A DNA stretch of 12,561 bases, taken from the NCBI GenBank assembly GCA_002453265.1, contig DKGK01000066.1, positions 1-12,561 on the forward strand, written 5' to 3'. Made by a program: the position numbers and the translations under genes. Positions 6,576 to 12,561 of this stretch are shown one piece after another. The number at the start of each line of letters is the position of its first letter. Position 1 is the first letter of the stretch. Source of the DNA: Flavobacteriales bacterium UBA6772. GTDB lineage: Bacteria; Bacteroidota; Bacteroidia; Flavobacteriales; UBA7430. The notes below the pieces were generated by a model. It saw only the letters and a list, made by a program, of their open reading frames with translations, had not been told where the DNA came from and ran no database searches.

Positions 6576-7574
6576 TTAGTTAAAACTATACAAAACCGCT
6601 TCTAGCTCCTGTATATGAAAACGTTTTCGTTCTTTAGGGCAGTATAAAAATCCTTCAGTATAAATTATTCGCTGATTAGCTTCATCGAGTTTTGTATAGG
6701 AAATAAATGAACCTCCTAAAAAATCGTTTACCATAGTCCACAAACCACGCATTTCTAAGGTATATGGATTTTCTGAAACCAAGTTAAAGTCGGGTTCGTA
6801 AAGCATTTCCGTGGTCATATAAGACTGCGGTCTTGCACCCTCAACGTGTGTTCTTCCTAAAGAATCTCTTAGCTGAATTAAATACTCTTTACTAAGCTGT
6901 TTTGGGCTTGTATAGGGAATTGTCTGCACCCATAAATTTGAAATAACATTTACTTTTGGCTTGTCTCTTCTGAGCCAAATAAAATCCTCCTCTGCAATCG
7001 CTATCTTATATCCTTCTGGAATAAGTATTTGGAAATTATAGGCACTTAGAATTTCTTTTTGAATTTCTTTTTCTGCTGATTTTTTAAGTTTTACAACCCT
7101 CCTACTTAAGTCCTTTTGTAAAAACCAATCACTTATTTTTGGACCTTGCTCAATTAGTAAATTCGTAAGTTCTGTTTCTGTATTAGCTTTTACAGATACA
7201 AACAATTGATTTTTAGCCCATTTTTCTTCGGTTCTACTCACAGATTTTCTCTCGTCTATAGACAACCAAAGTATGTTTTTATGTGTTTGAAAAATACTAG
7301 AAAACTGTGATGGATTTATTGCGAAAACATCAAACAAAGCTTCTTGTTGTGGAATGCCCAATACATTGGTCTGAAATATGTTTTTTAATTCTTTTCCCGT
7401 AGAACCACTCCATAAGTTATCGGGAATAACAATTACCAATTCTGATATATTACCCGTATTAGGTGGGAGAACAGATCGTGAAGTAGCAGGTTTAAGTCCG
7501 TCCTTTGTGTTTTGTTTACAAGCATAAAAACCAATACACACTAGTAAAAACAGGTATAAATAGGATGATTTCAT
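6576..7574 (-). CDS. DUF4837 family lipoprotein
   Basis: A 332-residue protein with a lipoprotein signal: positive start (MKSSY), hydrophobic core (LYLFLLVCIG), and a lipobox-like FYAC with Cys19 as the predicted lipidated residue. It should therefore sit on the periplasmic side of a membrane or at the surface. The body resembles the Bacteroidota-restricted DUF4837 family in length and character, with tryptophan-rich pieces such as WLSIDERKSVSRTEEKWAKNQ and, near the C-terminus, a GLWTMVNDFLGGSFISY stretch. The function is unknown. It is 36 bases downstream of the LysM transglycosylase gene and probably in the tatA-gatA operon; that pairing hints at an envelope role but proves nothing. Confidence 0.8.
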   Translation of the reverse strand: MKSSYLYLFLLVCIGFYACKQNTKDGLKPATSRSVLPPNTGNISELVIVIPDNLWSGSTGKELKNIFQTNVLGIPQQEALFDVFAINPSQFSSIFQTHKNILWLSIDERKSVSRTEEKWAKNQLFVSVKANTETELTNLLIEQGPKISDWFLQKDLSRRVVKLKKSAEKEIQKEILSAYNFQILIPEGYKIAIAEEDFIWLRRDKPKVNVISNLWVQTIPYTSPKQLSKEYLIQLRDSLGRTHVEGARPQSYMTTEMLYEPDFNLVSENPYTLEMRGLWTMVNDFLGGSFISYTKLDEANQRIIYTEGFLYCPKERKRFHIQELEAVLYSFN

Positions 7575-7610
7575 AAAAGGGGTGTTTTAAAAGAATACGA
7601 GTAGAGAACG

Positions 7611-8870
7611 CTAAACGCGATCAGGTCGTATATATAATATTAAACGTTGCCCAACTCTAATATTATCGTTCTTTAAGTTATTCCACTTTCTAATTTTAGA
7701 AACAGAACAGCCATAACGACTAGCAATTTTACCCAAATATTCTCCATTTTTTACTCGATGTACAACACGCTCATCTTTCTCAGAATACTTGGGATATGCT
7801 TTTTGTTTTTGTGTATTTAAATCTATAAAGTGAGCATAGATTTCTTTTTCGTTGGCTACAAAAACACCCATCTTTTCAATAGGAAGTGTTAAGTAATATT
7901 TACGTCCGCTAATATGTGGGATTACATTAATCTTATAAGCTGGATTTAAAAATTCTAACTCAGACATAGAAATCTCTAATGAGGAAGACAAATACTCAAA
8001 ATCAATCTGATACTTAACTTCAATAGTATCTATTTCGTAATGCGATACTTTGGGTTTTTCCAAAGTTATACCGTGTTCTTGTGCGTAATTCATGGCATAA
8101 CAAACAGCTATAAAAGCAGGTACATAACTGCGTGTTTCTTTAGGTAAAAATCGTTTTATTTTCCAAAAGTTTTTATGTCCTCCAGAACGACGAATAGCCT
8201 TATTTACATTTCCTCTACCAGAGTTATATGAAGCCAATACTAAAGACCAATCGCCATAAACTTTATAGGAGCTTTGAAAATACATACAAGCAGCTACAGT
8301 AGCTCTATATGGATCCATTCGTTCATCTACATAAGAACTTACTTTTAAATCGTATTCCTTACCTGTATTGTACATAAACTGCCATAGGCCAGTTGCACCT
8401 GCCCACGATTTAGCTCTTGGGTTTAAAGCCGATTCTACAATGGCTAGGTACTTTAATTCTAAAGGTAAATTAAACTGATCTAATACCTCCTCGAACATAG
8501 GGAAATAGTATTCTGCCAAACCCATCATACGAGACATCTGGGTTCTTCTTTGCTTGGTATAAACGTTTATATAGTTCTTTACATAAGGGTTAAAGACTAA
8601 ATTAATCGGAGTTTGAGCGTCCAATTCTTTAATTCGAAATTCATAAATACTATCCGAAAAATCCGGTATTACAGAATTTGTGTTTAACTCAGCTCCAAAT
8701 AAATGCTCAGTATAGGCGTAGTTTGCCAATAATATACTGTCGAAATTCGCAACTAGAGGATCGTCTAAAAAAACAACTTTCAAGCTATCTTTATTCTCTT
8801 CGTTATGAGCCGAAGCAAAAAAGCCAAGACTTAAAAAGTAAAAAATCAGAAACTTGCGTAAGTTATTCAT
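7611..8870 (-). CDS. Lytic transglycosylase, MltD-like, with LysM domain
   Basis: A 419-residue periplasmic or outer-membrane-associated enzyme predicted to cleave peptidoglycan glycan strands with formation of 1,6-anhydro ends. A signal peptide covers residues 1-21 (cleavage after ASA). The SLT/lysozyme-like domain (about 120-255) contains catalytic Glu146 in LAIVESALNP, then AGATGLWQFM (157-166) and the substrate-binding LASYNSGRGNV (212-222). A weak LysM-like segment lies near 285-330, and a clear LysM peptidoglycan-binding domain spans about 370-414 (VHRVKNGEYLGKIASRYG...). The ATG (8868-8870) directly abuts the gatA stop (8871-8873), so translation is likely coupled. The closest known architecture is MltD (SLT plus LysM). 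It is not a MltD orthologue with certainty. Confidence 0.92.
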   Translation of the reverse strand: MNNLRKFLIFYFLSLGFFASAHNEENKDSLKVVFLDDPLVANFDSILLANYAYTEHLFGAELNTNSVIPDFSDSIYEFRIKELDAQTPINLVFNPYVKNYINVYTKQRRTQMSRMMGLAEYYFPMFEEVLDQFNLPLELKYLAIVESALNPRAKSWAGATGLWQFMYNTGKEYDLKVSSYVDERMDPYRATVAACMYFQSSYKVYGDWSLVLASYNSGRGNVNKAIRRSGGHKNFWKIKRFLPKETRSYVPAFIAVCYAMNYAQEHGITLEKPKVSHYEIDTIEVKYQIDFEYLSSSLEISMSELEFLNPAYKINVIPHISGRKYYLTLPIEKMGVFVANEKEIYAHFIDLNTQKQKAYPKYSEKDERVVHRVKNGEYLGKIASRYGCSVSKIRKWNNLKNDNIRVGQRLILYIRPDRV

Positions 8871-10298
8871 CTAGTTTTTATGCTTCATTAGTTGATTAGA
8901 AAAAGCAAAAAGAGCTTCTTCTCTAAATTCAGGCGCCATTAATTGCACACCAATTGGCATGTTTTCTGAAGAGTTCCACAGCGGTAAAGAAATTGCTGGA
9001 ACCCCTGCCAAGTTAGCATGTACGGTATATATATCCTCTAAATATGCTACGGTAGGATCTTCGTTTGTTCTACCTATTTCAAAAGCTGTACTTGGGGTAG
9101 TTGGCATTAGTACAAAATCGAAATCTTCAAAAATAGCCTTTGTTCTATCTTGAATTAACCTACGTACACGCTGTGCTTTTGTATAATAAGCATCGTAATA
9201 ACCAGAACTCAATACAAAAGTACCGAGCATAATTCTACGTTTTACTTCTTCGCCAAAACCTTCAGTTCTCGACATTTTATAAGTACTCTCTAAATCGTGT
9301 CCATTCGGACTTCTATACCCAAAATGAACGCCATCGAAACGAGCCAAATTAGAAGAAGCTTCGGCAGTGGTTAGTACGTAATACGCAGGAACCATAACAT
9401 CTAAATAAGAAAAGGTTTGTTCTTCTACAGTATGACCTTTAGCTCTTAAATTGGTAATTAATTGTAAGAAATTGGCTTTTATCTCTGGATCTAAACCTGG
9501 GCTATCGATATATTCTTTTAAATAAGCAATTTTTCTTTTTTCTACTGGAGCATCTAAATTACTGTAAGAACTTACAGGAACAGAAGAACTCGTAGAATCA
9601 TTCTCATCTTTACCCGCCATTATTTCGGTTACCAAAGCAGCATCTTCAACAGACTTTGCTAAAGGACCTATTTGGTCGAATGAAGATGCGTAAGCAATCA
9701 ATCCAAATCTGGAAACACGAGCATAAGTAGGTTTCATACCCACCACACCACAAAATGCTGCAGGCTGACGAATAGAACCTCCAGTATCGCTACCCAAAGC
9801 TAACTGACATAAGTCGGCAGCCACAGCAGCTGCAGAACCTCCAGAGGAGCCTCCAGGAACTTTACTTGGATCTACAGGGTTTTTAACAGTACCGTAAGCA
9901 GAGTTTTCGTTCGAAGAACCCATAGCAAATTCATCACAGTTTAAACGCCCAATAATAATGGCATCTTCTTCTAATAAACGTTCTACTACAGTAGCACTAT
10001 AAAGCGACTCAAAACCTTCTAATATCTTAGACGATGCCGAAACTTTATGCCCTTTAAAACAAATATTGTCTTTTATAGAAATGACCATTCCTGCTAATCT
10101 ACCTGCAGTACCTTCTTGTAGTTTTTGATCAACTTTTTGGGCTTGCACTAGTGCAGTTTCAGAAAACACTTCTAAAAATATATTTAACTCTTGGTGTTTT
10201 ATAATACGGTCGAGGTAGTATTCTACCAACGATTTGCAGCTCACCGAACCCTTAGCTAAGGATTCTTTGATTTCGCTTAGAGCGGAAAAATTTTTCAA
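8871..10298 (-). CDS. gatA: Aspartyl/glutamyl-tRNA amidotransferase subunit A
   Basis: Amidase subunit of the GatCAB complex, which releases ammonia from glutamine to convert misacylated Glu-tRNA(Gln) and Asp-tRNA(Asn) into Gln-tRNA and Asn-tRNA. The 475-residue length is normal. The amidase signature is complete: catalytic Lys76 in SIKDNICF, cis-Ser151 in VPGGSSGGSAA (147-157), and nucleophile Ser175 in GSDTGGSIRQPAAFCG (169-184), with spacing as in S. aureus GatA. The start is a TTG (10296-10298). The N-terminus MKNFSALSEIKESLAKG aligns with family beginnings, an in-frame stop lies four codons upstream, and the next ATG (about residue 71) would remove conserved sequence. It is 16 bases after tatA and abuts the transglycosylase gene. 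Confidence 0.96.
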   Translation of the reverse strand: MKNFSALSEIKESLAKGSVSCKSLVEYYLDRIIKHQELNIFLEVFSETALVQAQKVDQKLQEGTAGRLAGMVISIKDNICFKGHKVSASSKILEGFESLYSATVVERLLEEDAIIIGRLNCDEFAMGSSNENSAYGTVKNPVDPSKVPGGSSGGSAAAVAADLCQLALGSDTGGSIRQPAAFCGVVGMKPTYARVSRFGLIAYASSFDQIGPLAKSVEDAALVTEIMAGKDENDSTSSSVPVSSYSNLDAPVEKRKIAYLKEYIDSPGLDPEIKANFLQLITNLRAKGHTVEEQTFSYLDVMVPAYYVLTTAEASSNLARFDGVHFGYRSPNGHDLESTYKMSRTEGFGEEVKRRIMLGTFVLSSGYYDAYYTKAQRVRRLIQDRTKAIFEDFDFVLMPTTPSTAFEIGRTNEDPTVAYLEDIYTVHANLAGVPAISLPLWNSSENMPIGVQLMAPEFREEALFAFSNQLMKHKN

Positions 10299-10314
10299 GG
10301 CTTGAAATTAAGGA

Positions 10315-10503
10315 TTACTCTTCTTTGCTATCTAATTGGTCTTTTTCTTCTTTGGATGCATCTTTAAATTCTTTAATTCCGCTACCTAAACCACGCATAA
10401 GCTCTGGTATTTTTTTACCACCAAATAATAAAAGGACAGCTAAAAGGATTAAAACCCATTCGTAGCCTCCCATAAATCCGAAAAAGATCGATAAAAGTGT
10501 CAT
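10315..10503 (-). CDS. tatA: Sec-independent protein translocase subunit TatA
   Basis: A 62-residue inner-membrane subunit of the twin-arginine translocase, which moves folded proteins across the membrane. It has the typical short N-terminus with GGYEW, one transmembrane helix (about residues 14-29, WVLILLAVLLLFG), the FGGKKIPELMRGLG hinge and amphipathic helix, and a charged tail (KDASKEEKDQLDSKEE). The ATG at 10503 is chosen. An upstream in-frame TTG at 10542 would give 13 extra residues, but it overlaps a perfect TAnnTTTG promoter (10540-10547) and lies upstream of the expected transcription start. It is the first gene of tatA-gatA-transglycosylase-DUF4837. Confidence 0.93.
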   Translation of the reverse strand: MTLLSIFFGFMGGYEWVLILLAVLLLFGGKKIPELMRGLGSGIKEFKDASKEEKDQLDSKEE

Positions 10504-10539
10504 ATACTTGTTTTTAATGCCCTTAGAGGGGCTTTGGTG

Positions 10540-10547
10540 CAAATATA
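10540..10547 (-). promoter_or_regulatory. -7 promoter element for tatA-gatA operon
   Basis: The minus-strand sequence TATATTTG is an exact match to the Bacteroidota -7 consensus TAnnTTTG. It lies 36 bases upstream of the tatA ATG at 10503, giving a predicted leader of roughly 30 bases. No clear -33 TTTG box was found at the ideal distance. It also decides the tatA start, because a TTG at 10542 falls inside it. Confidence 0.6.
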
Positions 10548-10649
10548 AGGATTGAAACTTGAATATAGAATTTTGAGAGTTGAAATTTAGAGGTCAATCT
10601 AGCAAAGTTTAGATCAATCATTACTGTTTTTTTATTCAAAATTTTTAGA

Positions 10650-10657
10650 TATATTTG
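10650..10657 (+). promoter_or_regulatory. -7 promoter element for the surface-protein gene
   Basis: TATATTTG matches TAnnTTTG exactly and lies 34 bases before the ATG at 10692. A -33 TTTG is not evident. It is divergent from the tatA promoter at 10540-10547, so the interval of about 190 bases between the two start codons carries both promoters. A near-repeat of GGTCAATC/GATCAATC (about 10592-10618) lies just upstream of this one; its meaning is unknown. Confidence 0.55.
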
Positions 10658-10691
10658 TTAATATCAATAATAAAATACTAAAAATAATATT

Positions 10692-12561
10692 ATGAAATCA
10701 TCCTGTACACTATTGTTATATCTATGTTTTTGTTCAAGTTCGGTTTCAATTTACGCTCAAGTTTTATGGTCAGAAGATTTTGAATCTTATACAGTAGGAA
10801 CAGGTTATGTCGGTTCTACCTCTCCCACAGCAGCTTTAGTTTCTGGCGATTACCCGAGTTTGGTAACTAAATGGACTATAGATACATCTGCTGCAAAACT
10901 AACAGCCACTAGCGATTGGCTTGCAGTTCAGGAGGATGAATTAGGAAATAAAGTTTTTGAGCTACGAGATGCCGATGGTGAGTTTGTTTGGTCCTCTGAA
11001 ATTGTAAGTATTACTGGGTATTTAGAGGTGGTTTTGGGGTTGTCTATTACCGAAGTTTCAAATTTAGAGTCTACAGATTATATTAATGTTTATTATAAAT
11101 TAGACGGAGCCGAGGAAGTTTTGTTTGAAACGAATGGAACAAATTCCAACGATTTTTCTAGTAGCAAGCCAATACAAACTGGTCTTGTTGGTAGCACAAT
11201 TCAAATTATTATTAGAGCTAAAAACAATTCGAGCTTAGAACAAATTAGATTTGACGATGTTTTTATTACCGAAAAAAGCTTGTTAATTACTGAAGTTTCT
11301 AGTCCTTCAGACAATGGTTTAGCTTCATTTATTGAATTAAAGAATAGTTCTAATCACAGTATAAATTTCGATACACAAGATTATTATGTCTCTGTTCAAA
11401 CCGATGGTAACTTATGGAATGAAACTCAGCTTCAAGGTAGTTTATGTGCAGGTTGCATTCATTTAATTGCTCAATCGAGTTCAGTATTTAATACAGCTTA
11501 TAATTTTATTCCGCCAGAAGAAAATACCATAATTAATGGAAATGGTAACGATGCGTATTTTATATTTTACAATGGAAATCATTCTACAGGTTCTGTAGTT
11601 GATGTTTACGGTATAATAGATGAAAATGGGCTTGGGCAAACATGGAACTACGAAAATAGTAAGGCTGTAAGGAATACCAATGTTGCGTTAGGAACGCCTT
11701 TTTGGCAAGCTTCAGAATGGACTATTAGTACGGCAACTACTAGCGATATGAGTCCAGGGGCTTTAGAAAATGAGCTTAGGTATTTTAATTCAGCATGGTG
11801 TCCGAATGCAGCTGCTCCAACTACTTTGTCTAACGATATAGATATAATTATTCAAAAGGGAGCTGTAGTAATTAGTGAGGCTATAGAATGTTTAAGTCTA
11901 ACAATTTTTACTAATGCAAGTTTAGAGATAAGTGCTGGAATTGGAATTACAGTAAGTGGGAATTGTACTAATAATGGAGTCTTAAATGTACAATCTAATG
12001 AAACTAATAATGGGTCTTTTATTGTTAATGGAACGATGACTAATACGTTCAATTATAATTTATATTTAACAGGTGGAGCGTCTAATCCTTGGCATTTAAT
12101 AGCTGCTCCTGTGCAAAGTCAAAGTTTAAATAGTTTTGTAACAAACGGAGAGAATAGTATACAAACCTCTGCGAGTAATAATTACGGTTTAGCAGTATTT
12201 AATACTGCTACTGAGTTTTGGAATTATTTCCATAATGGTTCCGGTTTTAGTCCAAATTTAGAAGCTTCTACAGCAGGAAGTTTTCAAGATGCAAAGGGTT
12301 ATTCTGTATTGCGGTCCTCCTCAGGAATTGTAAGTTTTTCTGGAGAAATGAATACTACAGACCAATCGACTTCTTTAACTGCATCAAAATGGAATTTACT
12401 TGGAAACCCATATCCTAGTTTTATTAATGGTACTAGTTCTGCATCATTAAACAATATACTTAGTAATAATACATCTGCGCTAAACGATAATTACGAAGCA
12501 CTTTATTTATGGAATGTTTCCACTTCAGAATACAACATTGTAAACCAATCATCTGGAGCTA
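10692..12561 (+). CDS. Large secreted surface protein with lamin-tail domain (3' end outside window)
   Basis: An open frame of 623 codons from ATG 10692 to the window edge without a stop; the true length is larger. A signal peptide (residues 1-22, cleavage after YA, before QVLWSEDFES) directs export. Residues about 24-195 form a beta-rich jelly-roll-like module ending in IRFDDVFITE. A lamin-tail-like domain follows (about 197-357: SLLITEVSSPSDNG, FIELKNSS, ending in MSPGALENE). Next comes a repetitive Asn/Ser/Thr-rich part resembling flavobacterial surface proteins (SLTIFTNASLEIS; NPWHLIAAPV at 465-474; WNLLGNPYPSFING at 567-580). Such proteins are usually type IX secretion substrates with a C-terminal sorting domain, but that end is not visible. 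Function is unknown; adhesion or matrix binding is an inference. Confidence 0.88.
   Translation, partial: MKSSCTLLLYLCFCSSSVSIYAQVLWSEDFESYTVGTGYVGSTSPTAALVSGDYPSLVTKWTIDTSAAKLTATSDWLAVQEDELGNKVFELRDADGEFVWSSEIVSITGYLEVVLGLSITEVSNLESTDYINVYYKLDGAEEVLFETNGTNSNDFSSSKPIQTGLVGSTIQIIIRAKNNSSLEQIRFDDVFITEKSLLITEVSSPSDNGLASFIELKNSSNHSINFDTQDYYVSVQTDGNLWNETQLQGSLCAGCIHLIAQSSSVFNTAYNFIPPEENTIINGNGNDAYFIFYNGNHSTGSVVDVYGIIDENGLGQTWNYENSKAVRNTNVALGTPFWQASEWTISTATTSDMSPGALENELRYFNSAWCPNAAAPTTLSNDIDIIIQKGAVVISEAIECLSLTIFTNASLEISAGIGITVSGNCTNNGVLNVQSNETNNGSFIVNGTMTNTFNYNLYLTGGASNPWHLIAAPVQSQSLNSFVTNGENSIQTSASNNYGLAVFNTATEFWNYFHNGSGFSPNLEASTAGSFQDAKGYSVLRSSSGIVSFSGEMNTTDQSTSLTASKWNLLGNPYPSFINGTSSASLNNILSNNTSALNDNYEALYLWNVSTSEYNIVNQSSGA
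12190..12210. repeat. Perfect 10-bp inverted repeat inside the surface-protein gene
   Basis: TAGCAGTATT (12190-12199), one central T, then AATACTGCTA (12201-12210), an exact reverse complement. It lies in frame in the Asn/Thr-rich region, encoding about GLAVFNTAT. The near-absence of a loop would leave a 9-bp stem with a three-base loop in RNA. It is probably incidental. Confidence 0.6.

Noticed and set aside
8678..8899. Plus-strand 73-codon frame
   Set aside because: It lies opposite the N-terminus of the LysM transglycosylase and the end of gatA, both clearly real. It is a shadow frame.
8959..9153. Plus-strand 64-codon frame
   Set aside because: It is entirely antisense to gatA and has no family resemblance.
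9825..9870. Repetitive GC-richer stretch in gatA
   Set aside because: It simply encodes the Gly/Ser/Ala-rich amidase signature and is expected.
11852..12052. Minus-strand 66-codon frame
   Set aside because: It is antisense to the long open frame of the surface-protein gene, which has a signal peptide and domains.

Overview
The window looks like a chromosomal segment of a Flavobacteriia member (Bacteroidota), most likely Flavobacteriaceae. The DNA is AT-rich and genes lack Shine-Dalgarno sequences. Several genes have the Bacteroidota -7 promoter element TAnnTTTG. Family-restricted genes are present (DUF4837 lipoprotein, DUF983, a lamin-tail surface protein), and the order prs-rplY-pth is common in this group. 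I cannot name the genus from sequence alone.

Layout. (1) Positions 1-71: the 5' part of a tRNA-Leu(CAA) on the minus strand, with a good promoter at 91-120. (2) 270-2392, plus strand: a housekeeping operon of ribose-phosphate pyrophosphokinase (prs), ribosomal protein bL25/Ctc (rplY) and peptidyl-tRNA hydrolase (pth). The pth gene carries a perfect 14-bp inverted repeat inside its coding sequence. (3) 2393-2952: non-coding DNA with a C-rich (minus-strand G-rich) tract and short palindromes, ended by a strong, symmetrical terminator hairpin at 2953-2985. (4) 3033-5948, minus strand: a compact sulfur-handling operon. In transcription order it is a TauE/SafE exporter, a DUF983 zinc-ribbon membrane protein (ATGA overlap), a persulfide dioxygenase fused to two rhodanese domains, and a CSDC glutaredoxin-like protein. 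(5) 6004-6504, minus strand: a decayed Crp/Fnr-family regulator just upstream of that operon. It has no ATG start, an in-frame TAA, and no DNA-binding domain. (6) 6576-10503, minus strand: tatA, gatA (TTG start), a MltD-like LysM transglycosylase and a DUF4837 lipoprotein, tightly packed behind a TAnnTTTG promoter. (7) 10692 to the right edge, plus strand: the first 623 codons of a large secreted surface protein with a lamin-tail domain. It runs off the window, has no stop here, and reads open throughout.

How the genes fit together. The sulfur operon makes biochemical sense. The dioxygenase part of the fusion would oxidise persulfide (for example glutathione persulfide) to sulfite, the rhodanese parts would move sulfane sulfur, the redoxin would reduce mixed disulfides or persulfides, and TauE would export sulfite. 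This resembles the logic of cst-type sulfide detoxification operons. Its adjacent regulator appears to have been lost, which is the most interesting evolutionary signal here. The rest is mostly ordinary core genome; I see no CRISPR array, insertion sequence, prophage or clearly new defence system.
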